NCBI RefSeq assembly: GCF_003261235.1
Contig: NZ_CP030085.1
Coordinates: 682,001 to 746,000 of the forward strand
Direction of reading: 5' to 3'
Origin: Polynucleobacter paneuropaeus
Lineage (GTDB): Bacteria; Pseudomonadota; Gammaproteobacteria; Burkholderiales; Burkholderiaceae
Length of the DNA stretch: 64,000 bases
Position 1 is the first letter of the stretch; each line of letters opens with the position of its first letter. Positions 52,431-61,532 of the stretch are shown here, piece by piece. The notes under the pieces were generated by a model that was given only the letters and a program-made list of their open reading frames with translations, was not told where the DNA came from and ran no database searches. Position numbers and translations under genes: made by a program.

Positions 52431-53105
52431 ATGAAGGCAGAATCAAAGCAACATGCTGTCCGCGAGTCCTGGTTACAAGACGCAGTCAGGCATTTAGAGC
52501 CCGTATTTTCTAAAGCGGGTTATGCGATACCACCCGTGAGAGTCTCCTGCGGCTTTCCGGCTTCGAGTAGTCCGCGCACAACTTTAGGTCAGTGCTGGCC
52601 ACGTGAACGATCTGGTGGTGGTGTCAATGAAATCTTCATCTCCCCAAAACTCGATGACCCAGTGCAATTGTTGGATACCTTGGTGCATGAGTTATGCCAC
52701 GCAGTCGATGACTGTTTTAGTGGTCATGGAGAGGATTTCAAAGGCATTGCTCAAACTGTGGGGCTTGAAGGCCCAGCCAGAATGGCGCACGCAACTGAAG
52801 AGCTGATGGTCAAACTCTCCATGATTAGTCAAGAACTCGGCCCTTATCCACACCAAGCGATTGTGTTTCCACCGCCGCGTCCCAGTAATGCCAGTCGCAG
52901 CAAGGCTAAGTGCGCACAATGTGGGTACGAGGTGACCTTGCTCAAGCGCTGGGCTAGCTATGGCGCACCCATTTGCCCCAAAGACAATCTACGGATGCAA
53001 GAATTTGCTTCTGAGACAATTGAGAATACGACTGAGCACGACACTGAGAGCGTAGAGCGGGGTATTAAGACCAGTGTCGACGACATTCGTCGGGCGATTA
53101 GCTAA
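52431..53105 (+). CDS. SprT-like zinc metalloprotease-fold protein
   Basis: The 224-residue protein has the zinc motif H-E-L-C-H near 84-88, with a further His in S-G-H-G-E-D-F, and a C-terminal zinc ribbon (C-A-Q-C-G-Y and a later C-P-K-D). The first half carries the SprT-family C-G-F-P-A-S pattern. SprT-like proteins resemble the Spartan protease of DNA-protein crosslink repair, but bacterial members lack firm functions. The last 40 residues are acidic and polar. Confidence 0.78.
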   Translation: MKAESKQHAVRESWLQDAVRHLEPVFSKAGYAIPPVRVSCGFPASSSPRTTLGQCWPRERSGGGVNEIFISPKLDDPVQLLDTLVHELCHAVDDCFSGHGEDFKGIAQTVGLEGPARMAHATEELMVKLSMISQELGPYPHQAIVFPPPRPSNASRSKAKCAQCGYEVTLLKRWASYGAPICPKDNLRMQEFASETIENTTEHDTESVERGIKTSVDDIRRAIS

Positions 53106-53156
53106 GCTTTATCACTAGTAAAATAAATCAACATAACCAACTAATAGACAAAACTG

Positions 53157-54248
53157 ATGAACTCAAAAAAGATTTTCAAGAACCCTAAAATTGCAGTGAT
53201 TGCAGGTGATGGTATTGGTAAAGAAGTGATGCCAGAAGGGGTGCGTGCTCTTGAGGTGGCGAATAGTAAATTTGGTATCGGTATGCAATTCGACCATTTT
53301 GATTTTGCTAGCTGTGATTATTACCAAAAGCACGGCAAGATGATGCCTGACAATTGGTTTGAAACCTTGATGCAATACGATGCCATTTTCTTTGGTGCTG
53401 TCGGTATGCCAAACATCATTCCTGACCACGTATCGTTGTGGGGAAGTTTGATTCAGTTCCGTAGAGGTTTTGATCAATACGTTAACTTACGTCCTGTGCG
53501 TCTTTTACCCGGCGTACCTTGCCCCTTGGCGAATCGTAAGCCAGGTGATATCGATTTCTTCGTTGTACGTGAGAACACAGAAGGTGAGTACTCGAGCGTG
53601 GGCGGAAAAATGTTCCCTGATACCGATCGTGAGTTCGTAGTTCAGGAGTCTGTATTTACCCGTTACGGTGTAGATCGTATTTTGAAGTACGCATATGATT
53701 TGGCGCAGAGTCGTCCTAAGAAGCACCTCACCTCAGCTACCAAATCTAACGGTATTGCCATTACGATGCCTTATTGGGATGAGCGTGTTGAAGCTATGGC
53801 TAAGCACTATGCCGATGTTAAAACTGATAAGTACCACATCGATATTTTGACGGCACAGTTTGTTATGAACCCTGATCGTTTTGATGTGGTGGTTGCAAGT
53901 AATCTCTTTGGCGATATCTTGTCCGATCTAGGTCCTGCTTGTACCGGCACGATTGCGGTTGCACCATCGGGCAGTATTAATCCTGAAGGGAAGTTCCCAT
54001 CTTTGTTTGAGCCTGTTCATGGTTCAGCACCCGATATCTACGGCAAGATGATTGCCAATCCCATTGGACAAATTTGGAGTGGTTCAATGATGCTAGATCA
54101 CCTCGGATATCCAGAGGCTGGCAAAGCGATCTTTACTGCGATTGAGAAAGTCCTCGCAGCTGGACCCAAGAACTCACCTTTAACACCGGATTTGGGCGGG
54201 ACAGCTAAGACGGATGATCTTGGTAAGGCAATCGCTGCAGCGATTTAA
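53157..54248 (+). CDS. Tartrate dehydrogenase / D-malate dehydrogenase (isocitrate/isopropylmalate dehydrogenase family)
   Basis: The 363-residue protein is of the beta-decarboxylating dehydrogenase family: I-A-V-I-A-G-D-G-I-G-K-E-V, the substrate-binding R-R-G-F-D-Q-Y-V-N-L-R-P, and N-L-F-G-D-I-L-S-D with metal-binding Asp residues. The W-G-S-L-I-Q-F-R-R segment is typical of the TtuC/DmlA branch rather than LeuB. It would oxidise D-malate, tartrate or a related acid with NAD. It converges on dnaQ with a 4-nt overlap of the stop codons. Confidence 0.85.
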   Translation: MNSKKIFKNPKIAVIAGDGIGKEVMPEGVRALEVANSKFGIGMQFDHFDFASCDYYQKHGKMMPDNWFETLMQYDAIFFGAVGMPNIIPDHVSLWGSLIQFRRGFDQYVNLRPVRLLPGVPCPLANRKPGDIDFFVVRENTEGEYSSVGGKMFPDTDREFVVQESVFTRYGVDRILKYAYDLAQSRPKKHLTSATKSNGIAITMPYWDERVEAMAKHYADVKTDKYHIDILTAQFVMNPDRFDVVVASNLFGDILSDLGPACTGTIAVAPSGSINPEGKFPSLFEPVHGSAPDIYGKMIANPIGQIWSGSMMLDHLGYPEAGKAIFTAIEKVLAAGPKNSPLTPDLGGTAKTDDLGKAIAAAI

Positions 54249-54940
54249 GCACTCCAGACGGGATCTTTTTTGCTAGCCTTGGCAATGTCTGCCAAGATTT
54301 GCTCATGTGCTTTGCAGTCTTCTGCACTAGCAGCCATTAGCTTGAGCTTGGTAGGTAGCGCCTTAGGCTGGCCAGCAGCATCGTGATTGACCGTATAGTC
54401 AATCAGATCAATGGTGAGGTCCTCTTGACCCCGAGTCATTGCCAAATAGACCTCGGCAAGTAATTGCGCATCCAATAAAGCACCATGTAGAGTGCGGTGC
54501 TCATTACTAATCGAAAAACGTTCGCAGAGAGCATCTAGAGAGTTGCGTTTACCTGGAAACATTTGCCGAGCATCGAGTAGGGTGTCGGTAATCTTGGAGG
54601 CTAGGTTTCTAAAAGGGGGTCTCTTAAGTAAGGCAAATTCGTTATCTAAGAAGCCCAAGTCAAACGCTGCATTATGAATGACGATCTCAGCACCATCGAC
54701 AAACTCTATTAGCTGCTCAACAATATTGCCAAAGACTGGCTTGTCAGATAGAAATTCTCTTGAAAGTCCGTGAACAGCAAAAGCACCTGCATCAATATCG
54801 CGTTCAGGATTGATGTAATGATGAAAGGTCCGATCCGTTAATCGTCGACCGACCATCTCAATACAGCCGATTTCAATAATGCGGTCACCAGTAGCAGGAT
54901 TTAATCCGGTTGTTTCGGTATCGAGAATGACTTGACGCAT
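54245..54940 (-). CDS. dnaQ: DNA polymerase III epsilon subunit (3'-5' proofreading exonuclease)
   Basis: The 231-residue protein shows the DEDDh exonuclease motifs: D-T-E-T-T-G-L at 7-13, H-N-A-A-F-D-L-G-F near 93, and H-G-A-L-L-D-A near 147. A C-terminal segment, W-S-A at the very end, follows the polymerase-binding tail. It starts 1 nt after the stop of the RND pump gene, so it is probably transcribed with it, which is unusual: in relatives dnaQ follows rnhA directly. Confidence 0.93.
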   Translation of the reverse strand: MRQVILDTETTGLNPATGDRIIEIGCIEMVGRRLTDRTFHHYINPERDIDAGAFAVHGLSREFLSDKPVFGNIVEQLIEFVDGAEIVIHNAAFDLGFLDNEFALLKRPPFRNLASKITDTLLDARQMFPGKRNSLDALCERFSISNEHRTLHGALLDAQLLAEVYLAMTRGQEDLTIDLIDYTVNHDAAGQPKALPTKLKLMAASAEDCKAHEQILADIAKASKKDPVWSA

Positions 54941-54941
54941 A

Positions 54942-57900
54942 TTAGGTGCCCTCTAAGACGGATTCTGGAATTTCCATAGGCCCATTTCCTGCATATTTAT
55001 CCAAGTAGAGATAAATTACGGGCGTAATAATCAAGGTCACAAATTGAGAGAAGATTAAGCCCCCTGCAACCGTAATGCCTAATGGCTGACGAAGCTCAGC
55101 GCCTGCACCTAAACCAAAAGCAATAGGTATAGCGCCCATCAAAGCTGCAAAGGTGGTCATCATGATGGGGCGGAAGCGCAAGATACAAGCTTCTCGAATC
55201 GCCTTTTCGGGAGTCATGCCTTGACCCCGTTGCGCCTGCAGAGCAAAGTCGATCATCAAAATCGCATTCTTCTTCACAATACCAATCAAGAGCAAGATGC
55301 CAATCGAGGCGATCACGGTGAGCTCAAAGCCAAATAGACGCAAAGACAAGATCGCTCCAATCGCGGCAGATGGCAAGCCCGCAAGAATAGTCAGTGGATG
55401 GATGTAGCTTTCGTATAAAACACCAAGAATGATGTAAATCACACCCAGTGCCGCCAAAAGTAAAATCATTTGCCCAGATTGGTTGCTCTTAAAAACCGCG
55501 GCATCACCACCATAGCTGGTAATGATGGAAGAGGGAAGGCCGATCTCTGTGCAATAGGATTCAATTTTCTTAGTTGCATCGCCCAAGAACACATCCGGTG
55601 CCAAGTTAAATGACAAGGTCACCGCCGGAATTTGTCCCTGGTGGTTCACAGCAGTGGGGCCTACTTTACGAACAAAGCTAGCTACGCTGGACAGGGGTAC
55701 CAATTTATCAGTAGCTCGGCCACGTACATAAATCTTATTGAGATCGGTTTCGTATTGACGGTCTTCAGCCGCTGTTTCTAAGATAGCGTAGTAGGTATTG
55801 ACTGGTGTATAGATAGTCGACACCTGACGCTCGCCAAATGAAGAGTAAAGTGCCGTCCGAATGTCGGCAATCGTCACACCAGCGTTGGCAGCCTTTTCTC
55901 GATTGATTTCAATTTGAATACCTAAGCCCTTTAGTTGAGAGTCACTAGTGACATCCCTAAAGATTGGATCGGCTTTCATTTTCTGCATGAGCTTGTCGGC
56001 CCATTCATTTACACCCTCAAAGCCAACACTTTGCAAAGTAAATTGATAGCGACTCTTACTGCTCTTGCCTCCCAGCTGAAGATTTTGGGTAGGGCGCATA
56101 TAGACTTGAAGGCCAGGCAATTCTCTAAACTTGGCGCGTAAGCCTTCCATAACTTGTGCCATCTTTTGGCGATCTGCCTTAGGCTTAAGAATGATAAAGA
56201 TGCGACCTGTATTAGAGCCTGAGCTAGCACCTCCACCGATAACTGAGATTGAGCTATCGACGTTAGGATCATTGTTAACGATCGCAGCCGCTTGATCTTG
56301 TAATGCCAGCATCGCAGTAAATGAGATGTCCTCTGAAGCCTCGGTGGTAGCAAAAATTTGCCCAATATCTTCCTCTGGGAAGAAGCCCTTAGGGGTGTAG
56401 ATGAATAAAACAATCGTGATTACGAAGGTAGAAATGGCGCCCCATAATACTCGCTTACGGTTTCTCAGTGCCATATCCAAATAGTGGATATAGGTCTTGA
56501 GCATCCATTCAAAAATACGGTCAAACTTTTTATTGATTGCAAACTCTCTTGGGTGCTCACCAGGCTTTGGCAAGAAGCGACTACACATCAAGGGAACGAT
56601 GGTAAGTGAGGCAATGGCAGAGACCAGAATCGACAGCGTCACAATCACCGCAAACTCTCGAAAGAGCAAACCGATTGGACCTGCCATAAAAAACAGGGGA
56701 ATGAAAATTGCAACCAAAGAAATCGAGATCGAAATAATCGTGAAGCCAACTTCTTTGCTGCCCTTGAGAGAGGCTTTGAGGGGATCCATCCCACCCTCGA
56801 CATAACGCATGATATTTTCGAGAACGACGATGGCATCGTCCACAACTAAGCCAACAGCAAGCGTGATTCCCAAAAGCGAAATGTTATCAAGGCTATAGCC
56901 CATGAAATAGAGGATGAAAAAAGCCCCAATCAGGGAGATCGGCATACTGATGGTCGGAATGATGGTTGCCGAGATGTGCTTCAAGAACAGGAAAATCACC
57001 AAGACCACTAATAAGATCGTTAAGGCTAAAGTGATATTGACATCATGAATTGAGTCCAGGATTGACAGCGAGCGATCGTTTATCAGCTGTAACTTGATTG
57101 AAGCAGGCATCTGCTTTTGTAGCTTTGGCAGCAGGGCTTTAATCGAATTAACAACCTCAACTGTATTGGCGCTGGGTTGCCGAAGGACGGCAATCGCGAT
57201 CGAGCGCTGACCACCAGCTGTCGCCCAGGTTTTGACATCCTCATAACTTTGACTTACTTCAGCAACATCTCGCAGATAAATTGGCAGGCCATTCTTTTGC
57301 GTGATAACGAGATTACCAAATTCTTCAGGCTTAACCAGCTGTGGGTTTGCATAAATGGTAATGGACTGACGAGGGCCATCGAGGACGCCCACTGGACTAT
57401 TGGTATTGGCTTTGTTTACAGCAGTAGCCACGTCATCCATGGTGAGATTACGGTTGGCTAAAGCATCAGGGTGAACGCGAATGCGCACCGCATAGCGTTT
57501 AGCGCCATAGACAATCACTTGGGCAACACCGCTAATCGTCGAAAGGTTAGGGGACAGAAGGTTCTCAGCATAGTCGTTGAGATCCGAGAGATTCATGGAC
57601 GGAGAACTCATGCGGACAATCAGAACGGGAGTATCAGCCGGATTAATTTTTCGATAAGACGGAGGAGACGTCATCTCAATCGGCAAACGTTTTTGGGCCC
57701 GTAGAAGGGCGGCTTGAACGTCTACTGCAGCTTTATCAATATCTCGATCGTTATTAAATTCGAGAGTGATATTGGTTGTGCCCAGAAAGTTGCTTGAGCT
57801 AATAACCGTAATACCATCAATCGTTGAGAACTCTTTTTCTAAGGGCAGGGCAACCGAGGCTGCCATATTCTCTGGTGATGCACCTGGTAGTGATGCGCTA

Positions 57901-58040
57901 ACCGAGATAACGGGAGAGTTAAAGCTAGGAAGCGCAGCAACAGGAATATGGAGATAGGCAACAGCACCGGCGATGACGGTTGATACTGAGAGCAGTACCG
58001 TCATTACGGGACGCCGAATACATAATTCGGATAACGTCAT
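54942..58040 (-). CDS. RND multidrug efflux permease (MdtB/MdtC-like)
   Basis: The 1032-residue protein has the RND plan: TM1, a large periplasmic loop, TM2-6, a second loop, TM7-12. Family motifs include G-x-S-P-E-x-x-x-x-V at the porter start (LPGASPENMAASV) and the TM4 A-V-G-L-V-V-D-D-A-I-V-V-L-E-N with proton-relay Asp pair. The sequence P-A-D-x-P-V and R-x-F-M-T-T-F-A-like ends resemble MdtB/C. The adaptor gene lies 11 nt upstream. No outer-membrane channel is encoded nearby. Substrates cannot be predicted. Confidence 0.9.
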   Translation of the reverse strand: MTLSELCIRRPVMTVLLSVSTVIAGAVAYLHIPVAALPSFNSPVISVSASLPGASPENMAASVALPLEKEFSTIDGITVISSSNFLGTTNITLEFNNDRDIDKAAVDVQAALLRAQKRLPIEMTSPPSYRKINPADTPVLIVRMSSPSMNLSDLNDYAENLLSPNLSTISGVAQVIVYGAKRYAVRIRVHPDALANRNLTMDDVATAVNKANTNSPVGVLDGPRQSITIYANPQLVKPEEFGNLVITQKNGLPIYLRDVAEVSQSYEDVKTWATAGGQRSIAIAVLRQPSANTVEVVNSIKALLPKLQKQMPASIKLQLINDRSLSILDSIHDVNITLALTILLVVLVIFLFLKHISATIIPTISMPISLIGAFFILYFMGYSLDNISLLGITLAVGLVVDDAIVVLENIMRYVEGGMDPLKASLKGSKEVGFTIISISISLVAIFIPLFFMAGPIGLLFREFAVIVTLSILVSAIASLTIVPLMCSRFLPKPGEHPREFAINKKFDRIFEWMLKTYIHYLDMALRNRKRVLWGAISTFVITIVLFIYTPKGFFPEEDIGQIFATTEASEDISFTAMLALQDQAAAIVNNDPNVDSSISVIGGGASSGSNTGRIFIILKPKADRQKMAQVMEGLRAKFRELPGLQVYMRPTQNLQLGGKSSKSRYQFTLQSVGFEGVNEWADKLMQKMKADPIFRDVTSDSQLKGLGIQIEINREKAANAGVTIADIRTALYSSFGERQVSTIYTPVNTYYAILETAAEDRQYETDLNKIYVRGRATDKLVPLSSVASFVRKVGPTAVNHQGQIPAVTLSFNLAPDVFLGDATKKIESYCTEIGLPSSIITSYGGDAAVFKSNQSGQMILLLAALGVIYIILGVLYESYIHPLTILAGLPSAAIGAILSLRLFGFELTVIASIGILLLIGIVKKNAILMIDFALQAQRGQGMTPEKAIREACILRFRPIMMTTFAALMGAIPIAFGLGAGAELRQPLGITVAGGLIFSQFVTLIITPVIYLYLDKYAGNGPMEIPESVLEGT

Positions 58041-58051
58041 GTGACCTCTAT

Positions 58052-59356
58052 TTAGCTAGGATTGACTGGTTGGATAGCAAGCTTAGATTCTCTAATCTTG
58101 CTACCAGGACGCAGATTTTGTTTGCCTTCAACGACAACCCGATCCCCCGCAGCAATACCATCCACCACTGCTTGACCTTGATATTCATAGAGAACCTTGA
58201 CAGGCTTAGCAACCGCTTTATCGTTTTGATCTACGATGTAAACCGTTTTGCCATTGGGACTCAGAATGATGGCCTGAGAAGGAACTTGCAGAGCCCCTTT
58301 GAGTGTGCTGGCTTCCAAGAAGACGCGTGCAAACTGACCAGGTAGCAAAGTCATTTCGTCATTGGGAATCTGTGCCTTGACTCGCACAGCACCAATTGAA
58401 GGGTCTACTTGATTGTCGACAACCAAGACTTTGCCTGCATAGACGCGCTTGCTGGAATCGCCCACCGTTACTCTGACTGTGAGAGCGTCGCCATCAAGCT
58501 GATTCTCCAGCACGGTCGGAATATCTTTTTCTGGAATGATGAACTGAACATTGATTGGGTTGAGCTGCGTAATAGTCACCATGGAACCAACACTCGAAGT
58601 AGAGGTCGAGTTAGTAGAAGTGGATACGACGTTACCCGCTTGTACTAGAGAACCAGGGAAGACATTCACAATGCCAGCACGACCATCAATCGGTGAACGA
58701 ATGTAATCAAATGAGAGTTGTACTTCAGCAGCTTTAGCAGCGGCAAAGGCAGACTTGGCATTGGCATTGGAAGTTTCTAAGCCAGCTTTAGAGATAAAGT
58801 TTTTAGCAACCAATTCTTTGGCACGTAAATACTGGCTCTGGGCATCATCCGCTAAGGCTTTGAGTTTGTCGTAATTGGCTTTGTCATTACGATCATCTAG
58901 TTGGAACAATAAATCGCCTGCTTTCACCTCTTGACCATCCTTCACCAGAATTTTGGCAACCGTATTGGTGATCATGGGGCGAATATCCACAATATTATTC
59001 GAAACAATCGTGCCGGTTGCTTCGATGACTAGTGGAACTTCTTTGGGTTGCACTACTACCGTAGTAACCGTGACAGGACCGCCGACCTTATCGGCGCCAG
59101 GGAAGAAGTAATTAATAATCTTAGAGCCGGCGTAAAGCACAAACAAAACACCGACGATGCGCCATTTGTACTTGAGAACAAACGCCTTGATTTGATCGTA
59201 ATTAAGCTGCTGGATTTGGGGGGAATACTTTTCCCAGTAGGGGCGCAGTTTTTCCTCGACCTTGGACTGAAGTCTTAGCAATTGCTCAAGAAGCTTCTGG
59301 GCAATTGGCTGAATCTTTGGCGGGAGTTTGCTAAGGATTAGATGAATTTTGGACAC
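58052..59356 (-). CDS. RND efflux periplasmic adaptor (membrane fusion protein)
   Basis: Residues 90-420 follow the MFP order: lipoyl half-motifs (A-T-G-T-I-V and L-L-F-Q-L-D-D-R-N), helical hairpin, second lipoyl half (Y-I-R-S-P-I-D-G-R-A-G) and beta barrel. The membrane anchor is at about 68-88, so about 65 basic, amphipathic residues precede it in the cytosol. Most MdtA-like adaptors begin directly with the anchor or a lipobox, so this extension is odd. It would link the RND pump to an outer-membrane channel encoded elsewhere. Confidence 0.88.
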   Translation of the reverse strand: MSKIHLILSKLPPKIQPIAQKLLEQLLRLQSKVEEKLRPYWEKYSPQIQQLNYDQIKAFVLKYKWRIVGVLFVLYAGSKIINYFFPGADKVGGPVTVTTVVVQPKEVPLVIEATGTIVSNNIVDIRPMITNTVAKILVKDGQEVKAGDLLFQLDDRNDKANYDKLKALADDAQSQYLRAKELVAKNFISKAGLETSNANAKSAFAAAKAAEVQLSFDYIRSPIDGRAGIVNVFPGSLVQAGNVVSTSTNSTSTSSVGSMVTITQLNPINVQFIIPEKDIPTVLENQLDGDALTVRVTVGDSSKRVYAGKVLVVDNQVDPSIGAVRVKAQIPNDEMTLLPGQFARVFLEASTLKGALQVPSQAIILSPNGKTVYIVDQNDKAVAKPVKVLYEYQGQAVVDGIAAGDRVVVEGKQNLRPGSKIRESKLAIQPVNPS

Positions 59357-59442
59357 GGTCTCGAAGGCAGTTTTAGTAGTTCTCAGAATTTGCCCATTCT
59401 CTCATAAACCCCCTAAAAATCGCTTTTGCGCCATTGGGATAG

Positions 59443-59898
59443 CTAGGGGAGATACTCTTCGACCCCGCGATTAGCGAGCTGGTCGGCCAGTTCGTTCCCT
59501 GGGTCACCAGTATGGCCGCGGACCCAATGCCAGGAGATTTTGTGCTTGGGGAGTAATTCATCCAATTCTTGCCAAAGGTCGGCATTTTTAACAGGATCTT
59601 TGCTGGCGGTTTTCCAGCCTCGTTTTTTCCAACCCTCTAACCATTCGGTTACTCCTTTTTGGACATACTGAGAGTCCGTCCAAAGTTCAACGGAACTCGC
59701 TTGCTTGAGGGCTCTGAGGGCATGAATGACTGCGCTAATTTCCATTCGGTTATTGGTAGTGAGTTTTGCACCACCATGAAGGTGTTTCTCATGACCGCCC
59801 GAGCGCAATACCGCCCCCCAGCCACCGGGCCCAGGATTGCCTTTACAAGCGCCATCGGTATAAATAACAATGTGGTGAGCGTGTTGGGTATCAGACAT
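59443..59898 (-). CDS. rnhA: Ribonuclease HI
   Basis: The 151-residue enzyme removes RNA from RNA-DNA hybrids. Its catalytic acids are visible: Asp in Y-T-D-G-A-C-K-G-N-P-G, Glu in N-R-M-E-I, Asp in W-T-D-S-Q-Y-V and Asp in N-E-L-A-D. I start at ATG 59898 (MSDTQHAHHI); the codon at 59904 is a TTG. It follows the methyltransferase gene by 17 nt on the same strand. The efflux adaptor gene comes next after 86 nt, where dnaQ would be expected. Confidence 0.95.
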   Translation of the reverse strand: MSDTQHAHHIVIYTDGACKGNPGPGGWGAVLRSGGHEKHLHGGAKLTTNNRMEISAVIHALRALKQASSVELWTDSQYVQKGVTEWLEGWKKRGWKTASKDPVKNADLWQELDELLPKHKISWHWVRGHTGDPGNELADQLANRGVEEYLP

Positions 59899-59915
59899 AG
59901 TCAATTAGTAAGGAT

Positions 59916-60713
59916 CTATTTGGACTTTAGCTGATTTCGTTCAGCCGCTGGACTCAATTGCTGTATCGCTGGAATCATTTTGCTTTGAATTCTGCCAACC
60001 AAGCGCATTCCTGCCTGCCTTTTAATCGCTGAGATCAGAAATACGGCGCCAAAAATAGGCCACCAGCGATTACCCATGAGTTCCAAAAAGTCCATGCGGG
60101 CCATGCCAGATTTACTTTGTAGGGGCCACTTATAGCAACCGAAATGACCACGGTCTAGAGAGAAATTGAGTAATTGCAACCAGTCTTTAATCCGTAGCAG
60201 ACTAATGAACTGTCCATCGCGTGGCAGGTAGGGGTTGCCAATTAAACGGCTGAGGTACTGTCTGATTCCCCAAATACTGGCCGGATTGAATCCAGAAATA
60301 ATCAGTCGACCCTCAGGGCGCAGCACGCGTTCTACTTCACGGAGTACCTGATGAGGATCTGCAGCGAATTCGAGCACATGCGGAAGAATTAATAAATCAA
60401 TACTCTCGCTTGCAAAAGGGAGTTCGTGGTTTTCTCCCTCAATGATGTGCCATTGAGCGGAAGAAAAGTTTGCTTGAGTGTCATGACGACCAATGAGTAA
60501 AGCATGCAAGGGCATGCGATTTTCTGCCAGGGTATTGATCTGAGGTAAACCAATTTGCACAGCATGAAAACCAAAGACATCTGCAACGATTTGATCAAAG
60601 CAGTGCTGCTCCCACTGCAGGACATACTTTCCAGGGGGCGATTCCAGCCATTTTTCCCATGAACTCCATGGTGGTGCGGGGGCTTGGGAAGGGGGGATCG
60701 GGGTTGGTATCAT
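59916..60713 (-). CDS. Class I SAM-dependent methyltransferase
   Basis: The 265-residue protein has a Methyltransf_11 core (L-P-F-A-S-E-S-I-D-L-L-I-L-P-H-V-L-E-F and V-L-R-P-E-G-R-L-I-I-S-G-F-N-P). The usual N-terminal glycine-rich SAM motif is weak. Proteins of this type stand upstream of rnhA in many Burkholderiales; the substrate is unknown. The start codon is only 6 nt from the gloB start codon on the other strand. Confidence 0.8.
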   Translation of the reverse strand: MIPTPIPPSQAPAPPWSSWEKWLESPPGKYVLQWEQHCFDQIVADVFGFHAVQIGLPQINTLAENRMPLHALLIGRHDTQANFSSAQWHIIEGENHELPFASESIDLLILPHVLEFAADPHQVLREVERVLRPEGRLIISGFNPASIWGIRQYLSRLIGNPYLPRDGQFISLLRIKDWLQLLNFSLDRGHFGCYKWPLQSKSGMARMDFLELMGNRWWPIFGAVFLISAIKRQAGMRLVGRIQSKMIPAIQQLSPAAERNQLKSK

Positions 60714-60719
60714 GAGTCT
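60708..60719 (+). promoter_or_regulatory. -10 box directly before gloB
   Basis: TATCAT at 60708-60713, with TTGGGA 18 nt further upstream (60684-60689), ends 6 nt before the gloB ATG. There is no ribosome binding site. Both elements lie inside the divergent methyltransferase coding sequence. Confidence 0.4.
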
Positions 60720-61532
60720 ATGGATAAGAATACTTTATTACAGGTTTGGCCCATCCCCGCTTTCGAGGATAACTATATTTGGTGTATCCATGATGGTCAC
60801 TCAGCATTGGTGGTTGATCCAGGTGATGCTGCGCCCGTCTTAAAGTACTTGGCAGAAAAGCAATTGCACTTAACGGGCATTTTGATTACACATCACCATG
60901 CTGATCATACTGGCGGTGTATTGCATTTAATTGACGCTATGAAACCACGCCAAATTCCAGTCTATGGTCCTGCGAGTATTGATATCTCTGGCAGAACTGA
61001 AGGACTATTGGAGGGAGATAAGCTAGAGATTGACCATCCACGTTTAAGTCTTAAGGTCATGGAAGTGCCAGGGCATACCTTGAGTCACATTGCTTACTTT
61101 GCGAACATGCAGGCTAATGTGCTTGAGCCCATGCTATTTTGTGGCGATACGCTATTTGCATCGGGCTGCGGCAGATTATTTGAGGGTACGCCTACGCAAA
61201 TGAGTGAGTCACTCGCTAAATTTGCAGCTCTGCCAAAAAATACATTGGTCTTTTGTACCCATGAGTACACCTTATCGAATATCCGTTTTGCTTTGGCAGT
61301 AGAGCCTAACAATACCAACCTCATTGATTGGGCTGATAGAGCTAAAGCCTTGCGAGATAAAGGCTTACCTACCTTACCCACGACCATTGGTCATGAATTA
61401 CAAGTGAATCCCTTTATGCGCTGCAACCAGGCAGAAGTTGTCGCTTCAGCGATGGCGATTTCTGGTGAGACAAACTTGCCAAGTCCCGCTCATGTATTAG
61501 CGGTGATACGAGCTTGGAAGGATCGGTTTTGA
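60720..61532 (+). CDS. gloB: Hydroxyacylglutathione hydrolase (glyoxalase II)
   Basis: A 270-residue metallo-beta-lactamase-fold enzyme with T-H-H-H-A-D-H-T-G-G, the binuclear metal motif, a G-H-T-x-x-H ligand and C-G-D-T-L-F. It hydrolyses S-lactoylglutathione in methylglyoxal detoxification. I start at ATG 60720 (MDKNTLLQVWPIPAF); an in-frame codon upstream lies in the methyltransferase gene and is rejected. The stop overlaps the mltD start (TTGA). Confidence 0.93.
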   Translation: MDKNTLLQVWPIPAFEDNYIWCIHDGHSALVVDPGDAAPVLKYLAEKQLHLTGILITHHHADHTGGVLHLIDAMKPRQIPVYGPASIDISGRTEGLLEGDKLEIDHPRLSLKVMEVPGHTLSHIAYFANMQANVLEPMLFCGDTLFASGCGRLFEGTPTQMSESLAKFAALPKNTLVFCTHEYTLSNIRFALAVEPNNTNLIDWADRAKALRDKGLPTLPTTIGHELQVNPFMRCNQAEVVASAMAISGETNLPSPAHVLAVIRAWKDRF

